Source: Hofstenia miamia (Eukaryota; Xenacoelomorpha; Acoela; Hofsteniidae). From it: a stretch of 64,000 nt of DNA. Below the pieces are notes generated by a model, which had not been told where the DNA came from, searched no databases, and saw nothing but the letters and a program-made list of their open reading frames with translations. The position numbers and the translations under genes were made by a program. Shown in pieces: positions 35,255 through 45,299 of the stretch (position 1 is its first letter; every line of letters starts with the position of its first letter). The stretch spans positions 442,724-506,723 of the forward strand of contig CABFPE010000550.1 of NCBI GenBank assembly GCA_900660155.1. Reading direction: 5' to 3'.

Positions 35255-36865
35255 TATAGAACTGGAAAAACGAATTCGGCCATCCATGATTTGTCATAAA
35301 TATTTCTAAGAAATGAACTCCAAGAATGTCATAGTTATTTTTTAATTAGATTTGCGGTTGCAAAAAGAGGAAATCATCAATGTTGAGATATAATTATCAC
35401 TGTTTACATTAAATCTCACGGAGAAATGCTACAATGCTTGTAGTTAGCCAATCTTTTTTTTTAAAAAATGTATTCGGCCACTTCAGACCAAATCAGAGAA
35501 TCTGTAAAGTTTTATTGGTTGAGATTTTTTCAGTCTATTTATTTTGAAAATGTCTAATAACAGTCTTTCTTCGCCATACATGATGCCTGTTTACGTACCT
35601 CATACCATCCGCGAGTTGATTATCTCCAAACATTTGGAAGGGATGAGTCAACGTAATATAGCCCGTCTTGTAGAGCGACCTCGAAGTACTGTCGGGTCGC
35701 GGATATCATCAGACGTATCACTTATGAAGACATCATTGCACCCAAGCCAATGTCCGGAAGACAAAAGAGGACCTCCATAACATCCCAATCAGCTCTTATG
35801 TGTCTTTCAAAGCGAAATCTCAGGAAGACTTGAGACTTCAGAGGAACTTCGTAAGGAATGTGCTGATGGTAACCTTGTGACCTCAAGAACTCTGCGAAAC
35901 ATCCCGAATAAGTACCTAATTGGGACTTTCCTGGCACCCAGGACGCCATTCTTAACCTCAAAGCAAAGATTACGCCGGCTGAGATAGGCCAATTTAGTGA
36001 GAGACGATTCATCTGAACATTGGTCGAATGTTATATTTTCAAATGAGTCAAGATTTGAGCTATGCTCATCGAAAAGAATGTTGATAAAGAAACCAATTCT
36101 TGCCTCAACTTACTGGGGGGGGGGGTTCATGAATTATGGCGGGAAGTCTGTAATGGTATGGGGTGCAATATTGAAGTGTGGTTTCTCAAGATTGTTCACA
36201 TCAATAGTACTCTCCTAAGCTTTTAATATGCTCGGATTCTATAAAAGGAACTCTTGCCACTCCTTATAAGTGATCAATATATCAGCAGGATGGTGCCCCA
36301 TGTCATACCTCAAAAGAAATTACAAATTTCCTCCACAAAAATGGGGTTCTATTCTTGCTGACTTGCCTGATCAAATATCGAATTGGACAGCATACTCTTC
36401 ACACAGAAGACGAGCTGTGGAGCGCAATAAAGAAAAAATGTTATCCAATTCCCAACAGTTTTATTGAAAGACTTTTTGCTTCAATCCTTGATCGCCTTGA
36501 AGCTGTTATTCTCTTAAAGGGACACCTTTCAAAATAGTAGAAGAGACAATTTTGTTGCTAAGTCCTTGTATTGCATCAATTATTAATTTATGTATCATAT
36601 TTTGAATTTACTTTTTTCGGATTTGTTCATTTGTTAAAATTTTTTCAGGTGGTCGAATACATTTTTCCAATACAAAGTTTCTAATTTTGATGAAAAATTA
36701 ATAGCCAATTGTTATTCTACATATTTAATGGTATTAGATACACAAATTTTCTTTTCTTAATCAAAGTAACACTTAGTTATAATTTTAGGCACACTCTATC
36801 CAATGAATGTTCATTATTTATTCAAAATAACAAGGTGGTCGAATACATATTTCCAGTACTGTGCA
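35255..36865 (+). mobile_element. Tc1-like transposon with IR/DR ends, broken
   Basis: Terminal motifs occur as an outer and inner pair at each end: left outer 35255-35284 (AACTGGAAAAACGAATTCGG), left inner 35465-35486 (ATGTATTCGGCCACTTCAGA), right inner 36646-36670 and right outer 36831-36862, the right pair inverted. Transposase from 35547 (+) begins with an HTH (TIRELIISKHLEGMSQRNIA, then RLVERPRSTV), followed by HWSNVIFSNESRFEL (36016), GGKSVMVWGAI (36140), QQDGAPCHTS (36283, another frame) and ELWSAIKKKCYPIP (36413). Frames change several times. A run of about 12 Gs sits at 36114-36125. About 1.6 kb, normal for Tc1. Confidence 0.85.
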
Positions 36866-38329
36866 TGGTGCTTACCTCAAGAAAACAATAGAAATAAACT
36901 CGCAAATACATTTACAAAGATTAATATTTGTAAAAACAGTTACAGTTAGTAGCTTGGCTTGTTGTGAATTTAGATGGAATCTATTTAATAGTCAATATGG
37001 AATTTAAAATCTCGCCACATGCATATTCAAGCCTTTCATTTACATAAAATGCGTTTTTTAATATTTTATTGTTAAATTTAAAAAGGCTTAATTTTTAGAT
37101 AAAGTAGTTAACAGCTTTTTATAAATACATGTAATTTAGAGAAATAATTAGAAATTTTCTGATTTAGGTACTTCTATTATATGTATAAATGCTAATGTTA
37201 TTTGACAAGATATCATTACATTTTATTATATACTGAGAAACATTTGAGGAATTATGGTTCGATTTAGGAATAATTCAACTAAATTGACTTGACTCTAAGT
37301 TTTAGTGGTACAAAATGTTGTGCAAGAAAAATGCAAATTTCTTCTTTAACTTTTATAGTAATTTTATGAGACTAATGTGCACTACATAAAAAGCATAGTG
37401 TCGTCCGCCTAGTGTATGACATTGCATATATTGGGGTTGAAATAATTTTTAATAAAAATCCAGTCAGAAAAAAATTACATTTAGCTTAGCTCTTTATCTA
37501 CATCATGAAAATAGATGATTATTAGATCTGCACAATTCTTTGAAAAAGTTCTGTATTATATATTTATTAATTATACATTTATGGTGTATTTTCTTCCATT
37601 TTTCATTTTTCATTTGTTTCCTATTTATTAAGTCCCAATTACCTTCTTGTGAAGAGATATTTTTATATTCAAAGCGGAAGTATTTATTATAGTCTTTTCG
37701 TGGTTAAATATTTATATGAATTTAATTGCCTGGGATTTAAGAATTTTTATATTTCTTCATTTAGATTTCTTTTGTTCAATTAACTATGTATTTTGCAATT
37801 GTCCATGCTTTAAAATTTTTTTCAAATTTTGTCCAACGTATAAATATATTTTCAAAGCAAAAAATGTCTAAATAGAATAATAGAGTTTATTTTAAATTTT
37901 TAGAGCATTTCATTTGGTTTTTTAAATAAGTTTTATAGAAATTTCTTTCTATTTTGATCAAAGATCTAGATCGATAGTACATTTTTCACTTATTTTTCGT
38001 CAGATTAAGAAGACTCAGATCAAATATTTATTAAAAGATTCATTTTCCGAAACAGTGAAATAATCAATTAAGGTTTGATATAAAGAATCAAACAAATTTC
38101 AAAAACCAAATTTGCGAGGACAGTACCTTTTCCCATTAAAAAATATATTCCATTTCCTAAACTACAAATACTAATTGGTCTCTTAATTATTCTGGCATCA
38201 GCTCCATTAGAACTTATTTTCACAATTTGCTTCACCATTAACTAATTAACAAATTTATGTTAGGTAATTGATAACTATGGCTCAGTTAATAGTTTATGTA
38301 CAGTGTCATTTTGCTATTTTAATTATTAA
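36866..38329. other. AT-rich noncoding stretch
   Basis: No coding segment or repeat recognised. Confidence 0.5.
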
Positions 38330-39030
38330 AAACATAAGCTTGTTTCATTTTGAAATTGTTTAAGAAGAAATTCATTTTTAAGTTCAAATTTTGTTTATTT
38401 TTCTGGTTAAATATATTTAATAATAAAAATTCATTATAAAAACATTTTTTCCTGCATATTTCATTTGTCGATAGTCAAAGATATCTTTTTAGCTAGGGAA
38501 AGGGAAAAATTGATAAAATTATTGTTATTAGATCCCATGAAGTTAGTTTTTAAATGCAATTAATTGTCATTAGTTTTACAGAGTTGGTGTCCATACATGA
38601 ATTGCAAATTGCTCCTTACAAATGCAAAACAATTGAGCCCTTTTCAGTTTGGCCGTATTAAATGTGCAGCAGAATATCTTTTTTATGAACCTAGAACATC
38701 AGTAGTAATTGAATAATTTTTTTAAAAAAAATCTTAACGTTAGCTATAATTAATTGCAAAGATTGATTTCCAAAGCAAGTAATTTATTCTAGAGTCATTT
38801 TTGGAAAATTAGTTGGAATTGACCAAAACCCTTTGTGTCACAATTTAAAAAATATTTTGAAACTGAATTGAGTAATGCTTTCACAAACTCTCAACAATAT
38901 TTTAGATCTATGCTTTAACATGAGATGATATTTTTCTTGGAAGTGTAGAAAAATTTGTACGTATTTTGAAGTTTTCCAAATAATATTTTTAATACCTCGG
39001 TTGAATTTGTCTCTGTGTGCTAAAAAGAGA
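38330..39030. repeat. Paralogous block A, left part
   Basis: This noncoding stretch aligns with 61060-61310 and then 62425-63110. Shared landmarks include GAAGAAATTCATTTTTAA / AAAGAAATTCACTTTTAA, AATTGTCATTAGTTTTACAG / AATTGCAATTAGTTTTACAG, and CCAAATAATATTTTTAATACCTCGGTT / CCAAATAATATTTTTAAAACCTCGGTT (38977 and 63064). Divergence looks like roughly a quarter of positions by eye. No coding content. Confidence 0.75.
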
Positions 39031-39168
39031 CCAACGGCATTTCCAGTTGTTAACTGATTACTAAAATACGTATTATATAGTTGCGCCATTTAATAGCAAG
39101 ACAGGTGCATGTTATGTTGGCAGGCGTAATGCATATGAAAACGTATTTGGACTAACGATTAACGTTTA

Positions 39169-40251
39169 ATGGCTACCAATACAAATTTAGCTGAATCAGA
39201 TGCACTAAAGGGTCTCTTTGACGATGTGGATTATTCACAATGGGAAAGATCTAAAAGTACTTACAAAAATAAGCATGCAGTCGCCAGACGATTCTTTAAG
39301 AAAGAACAGGACAATCCACTTTTGGACACCATTGGAAAGAAGCACAATCGACCAAATACAGGTTGCTCTTCGAAATGCCATCACCCATGGATTCCAAAGC
39401 AAAGGAGGCCTTTTCAAGAGCAGCGCGAGCGTAAGTCGGAAACTAACATTAATTTTACAAAACTATTAATTCGCACTGAACAGAAAACTCTAGCACAACG
39501 TAAGGAACAGCTAGAGTGGCTACAGGAAGAGAATATTAGATTGAAGGACGCAATCATTGAAGAAGAAAATCTTGTTCATGAAGATGTGAATGTTCTTCTG
39601 GAAAAATATAGCAAATTTAGAGGTGCTGCTGAAAATGAAAATGCCAATTTCATTAAGGAGAAAGAATTTTTTCTTAAAGATTTAGATGAAACAAAGGAAT
39701 TAGTTGGCAAAAAAGAGCTTGCATTACTTGAAGACCTTACAGAAATGGACAAAAAACTTAATATTGCAAAAAAACATTTGGGAGTGCTAGTAACGTATAA
39801 AGAAATCGCGTTTTTTGATAATCAAGCAGAAATAGAAAGATTAAATTCAGAGTTGAAGACGCTGGAAGTGCAGCAAGAAAGTGAGAAGAAGGATATTCTA
39901 GATGTAATAAAACTCGAGAACCGAAAAATGGCAAAAATTAGCGAATTAGTAGAAGAGGCCGAGGTCGAGAAAATAGCATTGGACACAGTAGAAAATGTGC
40001 ATGATTCTTATAAATATATGGCCAGTGAAAATGATCATTTCCGTGAGCAAATTCTAATAATCACAAAAGAAATTGAAAATTTGAAAGATGACAACGCCCA
40101 TTTAGAGGATGAAATAAGAACCGCTCTGCAAAATCCTGCAATTACAACACATGCTGCAATGTACCCACATTTATTTCGCAAAACCCCAACTTGCCAACCC
40201 GATGACGACGTTGTTCTGGACATTCCGAAAGCAAAGCTAATTTCAATTTGA
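39169..40251 (+). CDS. Coiled-coil protein of unknown function, intronless, 360 aa
   Basis: A single uninterrupted frame of 360 codons, long for this AT-rich DNA. An in-frame TAA lies three codons before the ATG, which fixes 39169 as the first possible start. Residues 1-95 are basic and of mixed composition, with a CSSKCHHPW patch near 66-74. Residues about 100-330 are dense in Glu, Lys and Leu in heptad-like spacing, a long coiled coil (for example EQLEWLQEENIRLKDAIIEE). The C-terminus (PHLFRKTPTCQPDDDVVLDI) is non-helical. Overall style recalls ciliary/basal-body coiled-coil proteins such as the BBOF1/CCDC group, but I do not recognise a specific orthologue. It sits in a 3.6-kb segment absent from the paralogous block at 61060-64000. 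Confidence 0.85.
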   Translation: MATNTNLAESDALKGLFDDVDYSQWERSKSTYKNKHAVARRFFKKEQDNPLLDTIGKKHNRPNTGCSSKCHHPWIPKQRRPFQEQRERKSETNINFTKLLIRTEQKTLAQRKEQLEWLQEENIRLKDAIIEEENLVHEDVNVLLEKYSKFRGAAENENANFIKEKEFFLKDLDETKELVGKKELALLEDLTEMDKKLNIAKKHLGVLVTYKEIAFFDNQAEIERLNSELKTLEVQQESEKKDILDVIKLENRKMAKISELVEEAEVEKIALDTVENVHDSYKYMASENDHFREQILIITKEIENLKDDNAHLEDEIRTALQNPAITTHAAMYPHLFRKTPTCQPDDDVVLDIPKAKLISI

Positions 40252-40806
40252 GCCTTAAGAGAACAACTTGAGAAAATGTTTTTTAAATGATTATGGTTTG
40301 TAATTGTAATTTTGTATGGAAAACGTACAATTTCGAAATGAAAATTCAAATTTATCCCAAACCAAGAGCAATCTATATGAGGCTATTCAGTCGAAGATTT
40401 AACCTTCAAGTTTCTCAATTAATATTTAACTGGATGGCAATGCACATACATAACTTTTGATTTTTTTGTGATTTTATAGTTATTCGGCTATGTATGTGTA
40501 AGAGGTGGTCTGCAAATACTGACTGGCCTTATATAGCGATCGCTCTTGTCACAAACTCTTTTCTAATAGATAAAGTAGATTTTATCCTTTTAGCTGCGCA
40601 AATGATATTCTCATGCTTGTTTTGTGAAAATTATTTGTAATTATTAAAAATTCGTAGTATTCTAAAACAATAATTAGGAAACATTGTGTAATGTTTCAAG
40701 TCTTATCTTTATTCACAAATTGTCTTAGGTTGTTTACATGCGTATAGGTTATTATTTTAAATTTTTTATGGTTGTGTAGTGTATAAGCAACATTTGTATG
40801 GCTGTA
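40252..40806. other. 3' flank of the coiled-coil gene
   Basis: Noncoding and AT-rich. No AATAAA lies in the first 150 bp after the stop. Nothing else recognised. Confidence 0.4.
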
Positions 40807-41025
40807 AATAATATTATACAATTGAATTATACATATGTTGATGTTTCTTTTATCTAATGAAAACGCATGGTACATTATAATTATTTATTGATGAGAAAAA
40901 GCAGTTTAAATTTAAATAATATTATTCAATTGAATTATACATATGTTGATGTTTCTTTTATCTAATGGAAACGCATTTTACATGTACATAATACTTATTT
41001 ATTGATGACAAAAAGCGGTTTAAGT
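40807..41025. repeat. Two-copy tandem duplication, about 108 bp
   Basis: Units 40807-40914 and 40915-41025 share AATTGAATTATACATATGTT, then TTTCTTTTATCTAATG and TTATTTATTGATGA, with scattered differences. The second unit ends at the insertion point of the hAT element at 41026. Confidence 0.88.
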
Positions 41026-42287
41026 CAGAGATGGAATCAGATCCAACATTTTAAGATCTGATCTGATCCGAATTTTTAACAAATTTAGTTTTCATTCCGA
41101 AACGGATCCGAATATGAATAAGTATTCTAACACTAAATATACATGGACTTAAAAAATATTTATATATTTTAAATGCGAATGGAAAATATTAAGTGTTTCA
41201 AAACCATCGTAAGAAAAAATGGACATATACTTACGAAATAGTGCATGCAAATCAACTTATTTGTAAGCTTTGTAATAATCTAGTTCCTAAAATTGCCATA
41301 AACTATTATCATAAACTATTTATAGAGTTTTAGTAGATGAGTTTCTTATAGTATTATCTCCCGTATTAATTTTTTATGTCCAATTTCAAATATAAACACT
41401 TTGCAATGTCACTATGAATTGAAGGTATTTCAAAAAGATAAATTTGCTTCGAAATTGCAGCCTAGGGCGATGAAAACAAGAATAGCACAAATAATTGCAA
41501 ATTAAAGAACAACTCCAAAATTTGTATTGCAAGACATTAAAAATAATTGTTGTAGAGTGTGTTAAAATCAGTGATAAAAAATAAATTTTTCAAACAACGT
41601 TTGAGATTTAAATATAAATTTTGAATTTTACTGACATTGGATACTAAATTGGATTAAAAATTTTAAATTACATAACAGTAACATTAAGTAAATTAATACA
41701 CTATTAATAGTATGGCGACGATATGGTTCCATAAACATTTTTGTACTAGTGATTATAATGACAAACCTTCTGAGTACTAAGTTGATCTTGGCATTGCAGG
41801 TTGCTTAGATTACATACTTAAAATTGAGATTTTTGATTGAATAGATCCCAAGTTACATTAGTATTTTTTCATTTTGGTTGTGCTTGCTTATCTGTATTCC
41901 GTACTTTATCTTTGACATGCATATTAGAGAGAATACTTTTCAGAATTCTGCTCTTCCATTTGCAACATTGTAATAACAAATGTCCTTGGTTGCTTTACTA
42001 TTTTATCATTATGTGATGGCTAACATGAATCGCATTTTCAGATTTAAAGTATTTGTCACCGATTTCATAAGTTGTTGGAAAGAATAACGCAGAACCTGTT
42101 GTATTAACAATTTCAATTACAAAATTTCACTTAGATTGAGATTATTAACACACTTAAATTGGGATTCAAAGTAAAAAATGTGGAATTTATAAAATGTACA
42201 AATACATAAGTTTTAAGAACTTTTGTATCTGAAGCAGATCCGAAGTTTCTCAAAATGAAGATGCGATCCGATCCGATTCCATCTTTT
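41026..42287 (+). mobile_element. hAT-like transposon, degraded, with a BED-finger relic
   Basis: The left end CAGAGATGGAATCAGATCC (41026) pairs with the right end, whose reverse complement starts near AGATGGAATCGGATCGGATC (to 42287); both carry multiple GATCC motifs. Flanks GTTTAAGT (41018-41025) and ATTTAAAT (42288-42295) agree at 6/8, an eroded 8-bp target duplication. Around 41195-41320 a frame reads RKKWTYTYEIVHANQLICKL with a following C..C and H, resembling the BED zinc finger at the N-terminus of hAT transposases. No dimerisation domain was found. At 1.26 kb it is shorter than a full hAT. A sister copy is cut by the left window edge (1-82). Confidence 0.78.
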
Positions 42288-42663
42288 ATTTAAATTGTTA
42301 GATAATAATGAAAGAGAATTAGAAATAATTGTTTTGTTTTAATAGATGTTCAGTGCAAGCTGTTTCTTTAAATTTTCCTTATAAATTTTTGTTGATTGCT
42401 GATTGGCTGTCAGATATTCAACTTACATAAGCAAATTTTGTAGAATTTCAAAAGTTTGTTTGAGTACGGCTTCTATTGTAAAATATAGATTACATCATTT
42501 TTTAAAATTTCCTAGCAACATACAAGGGATTCTTACACACTCAGTATAAATAATTTCGTACGTCAACTCTCATAGTCTTATGTTACTTTTTACCACTATT
42601 TTTATTCTTTATTTTAATGATATTCAATGTAAGATGGAAAACTCAGTTTGTTGTTAAAGCGAT

Positions 42664-43500
42664 ATAGCAAAGATGTATTATAAATTTATTTTTAAAGTTA
42701 CCATTTCTTTAAATTGGAAAGTTAAGAACTTGTTTGTTTGAACCTTTACAAAATCCATTTTTCTAAACAGATGCAAAGCAAAGAGGTGAAAAATTTGAAA
42801 ATATTTATTAACTTATAGCTATAGGAAAATTTCATGGAAACTCTTAAACGATTTCATGACGACTGTTTTTGAAATATGAAAATTATTGAATTGCTTACTC
42901 TTGTTTCATTTTAATGACTATGCGTATTTATATATTAGAAATATCCTATTCTATATAGAATTATACATATAAGCATATAAGAGCGATATAATTTGATGTT
43001 TTCAATTAAATTTGTCTGCATATTACATTTTTAATATTATGTGCAATTTCAATTCAATCAATTTATTTCTTTTATGAAAATTTATCAAGTCGGTGTCAAT
43101 AAACTTTTTTTTAATATTTAGGAAGAAATACTATACTTTTATGGTAGTTGGTGTTTTGTCTAGTTTTCTGATCTGTGGTTTGTGCAAATGTAATATAATT
43201 ACTTCAAAGTACTGCTCTTCTGCCTAAGAAAGAATCATTTGCTATTTATTAACTAATAAATCACAAGGAGCACATGTACACTAACAGCTAAATGTTAAAT
43301 ATCTTGTTCATATTTCCTATACAAATAAAAGAATTTTGAGGAAAATGAAAATTGTATGGAAAACTACTTAGTCTCAGCTCAACTAAATAGGAAAATTTTC
43401 ACTGAATTCCAAAATTGTTATTAGAATAATGTTTAGTAATTAATAAATAATTGAAAAAGAAATCTTGTCCGTAAAGTTCATTGCTTCGGAAATTTGAACA
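42664..43500. repeat. Paralogous block A, right part (3' flank of the GPCR)
   Basis: Aligns with 63105-64000. Landmarks: AGATGTATTATAAATTTAT (42671 and 63109), GATTTCATGACGACTGTTTT / GATTTCATAATGACTGTTTT, ATTTATTTCTTTTATGAAAA / GATTTATTTGGATTCATGAA, TAATAAATCACAA / CTATAAATCACAA, and TTATTAGAATAATGTTTAGT / CTATTATTAGAATGCATTTA. No coding content. Confidence 0.78.
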
Positions 43501-43716
43501 AATATTATCACTTGATTAGTTCAATTACATTCAGATATAATTAGAAGCTGAAATTTTAAAAATAAAATCTGAAGCTTTGTTCAATGTATTCATCAGCAGT
43601 GAACCGTAAGCATTTTAGATTTTTGTGATTGGACAAAATACGTTAATTGAATTAACTTCCCTCAATATTACAAATTTTTTCATCGAATGGATCTTCATGC
43701 ACATATTTCAGTGACA

Positions 43717-44658
43717 TCAAAAAATATGCACAAAAATGTACTTTTTTAGCATTTTGATGCATTCACTTCTGAAGAGTTTGCTCTGCACTGTGTACACCAA
43801 AGGATTAAATAAAGATGAAGCAAGCACCATATGAATAGAAAACTTATAGAATGCAGAACTGAGGTTTAAATTGATATTGAAATCATGAATGGGTCTCAAA
43901 ACATACAAACATACGTATATGTGCGAAGGAAATGTGCTGCAGACGAAAACCAATGTTACCGAAGCGGCAAGTACGGTCAAACGTCTATTGCTGCGCACAT
44001 CATCTTGTGATATCGTTTTGCGTTTGGAGAGAATCATCACTCGATGAGTTATGCTGGTGTATACGAAAAATATAAACAAAAGAGTCAATGAAATTTCTGC
44101 TGCATACCAAACCCCACATATGCTGAAAAGCTTACCCAATTTGTCAAGCATAAATTCACATTCCTTATTATTGTATTTGAAAATAAATAAATTTTCTAAT
44201 TTTGTTGCTGCTCCTAAAGAATAGACAAAGATGAAAAGGGAATAGTTTTTAGAGTAACGTTGGGTTAAAAACTTGTATTTTATCGGATGCAACACTGCTA
44301 AGTACCGATCAAGAGAAATTAGAATTATATGAAATATGGATATATTAATAAATGCCCAAACCAAATATGTTGAATGCAGCACTGAACAAAAAAATTGGCC
44401 CAATATTCCAGAAGGTACATAAAATATAGGCTGAACCCAGGTGTTAATAACCTCAGCAATACAGGTGCAAGAATCTGTAACTGCAAGACTTACCATGATT
44501 CTGTTAGTAAAGACCTTTTGTAGCTGTTTGCTTGATGCGTAAGTAGCGATTAATAACATGTTTAACACAGCGGCCAGTGATACTACACTTGTTGAAATAA
44601 TTTCATCCCAAATTGGGATTTCTTCCCATAACCCGTTCTCATCGTTACTGCTATTCAT
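43717..44658 (-). CDS. Class A (rhodopsin-family) G protein-coupled receptor, intact and intronless
   Basis: A 313-residue frame with seven hydrophobic segments and the class A signatures. N33 in helix 1 (AAVLNMLLIA), LAVTD with D62 in helix 2, C91 at the start of helix 3 paired with C167 in extracellular loop 2, DRY at 117-119 followed by LAVLHPIKY, CSTFP (240-244) in helix 6 where most receptors have CWxP, and NPLVY at 285-289 in helix 7. N2 is in an N-S-S glycosylation sequon. The N-terminus is short (about 20 residues), as in amine or short-peptide receptors. The missing helix-6 tryptophan and lack of an aminergic helix-3 Asp in the usual position make the ligand unpredictable. Intronless. 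Its 3' flank is duplicated at the right end of the window. Confidence 0.95.
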   Translation of the reverse strand: MNSSNDENGLWEEIPIWDEIISTSVVSLAAVLNMLLIATYASSKQLQKVFTNRIMVSLAVTDSCTCIAEVINTWVQPIFYVPSGILGQFFCSVLHSTYLVWAFINISIFHIILISLDRYLAVLHPIKYKFLTQRYSKNYSLFIFVYSLGAATKLENLFIFKYNNKECEFMLDKLGKLFSICGVWYAAEISLTLLFIFFVYTSITHRVMILSKRKTISQDDVRSNRRLTVLAASVTLVFVCSTFPSHIYVCLYVLRPIHDFNINLNLSSAFYKFSIHMVLASSLFNPLVYTVQSKLFRSECIKMLKKYIFVHIF

Positions 44659-44929
44659 GTTTGCGAGTAAAACTTATTTAATTGTAGGTGTTTATATTAT
44701 GAATGTTTACAATGATTGGTCAGAATTCCTAATCAAATTTATCAATTGAATAAGTAAATTTCATACGTTCCGCTATTTTGTTTACAAGCCCTCTATTAAT
44801 TAAATTATTCCACCTGTCGCCGCTAAATTTAAGTGAATTGAAATTTGATTTCATCAATGTTCGTTTTCTCTGTATGGCGAGAGTATGCGTCTGCGGAAGC
44901 ATGTATATATATTTATTTTAAATTCGAAA

Positions 44930-45110
44930 ATCGCTTATAGAAAAATTGGTAAATTTTAAACAATAGACTGCAAACAAAATTGTTTGCCAACAAAAAAAGA
45001 ATATATTCCAATGACGTCAGAGGTATACAACCTCACGTTCAAAGTCCACAGCGACATCATAGCCACGCCACATATGCCGGCCATGGTCAAAGGTCTATTT
45101 TTGGAACGGG
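44930..45110 (+). repeat. Copy of a dispersed repeat upstream of the GPCR, with a CRE-like site
   Basis: The sequence TTTTAAACAATAGACTGCAA, then GCCAACA, GAATATATTCCAATGACGTC, and CACATATGCCGGCCATGGTC parallels 32719-32830 (ATTTAAACAATAGACTGCAA, GCCAACAGAACATATTCGAA, TGACGTAAGAGATACA, ACACGGCCCAGCAGATGCCA). This is the sequence that precedes the 42-bp repeat at 32833. TGACGTCA at about 45013 is a CRE-like palindrome. It lies about 270 bp upstream of the GPCR start, on the promoter side. Confidence 0.65.
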
Positions 45111-45299
45111 GTACGATTCAATTCATACTACTGAGAGTCAAGTCAATTCTTGTGATAATGCAAGTGATGAACAAGAATTATTCTTTCAAGAAACTACGAT
45201 CACTTGTGAAATTCAAAATTGAAAATGTGATTTGTGCTAATTTTGGAATTATATATTATATGTATGGTTATGTATGTATATATGATGTTTTAATCTAGA

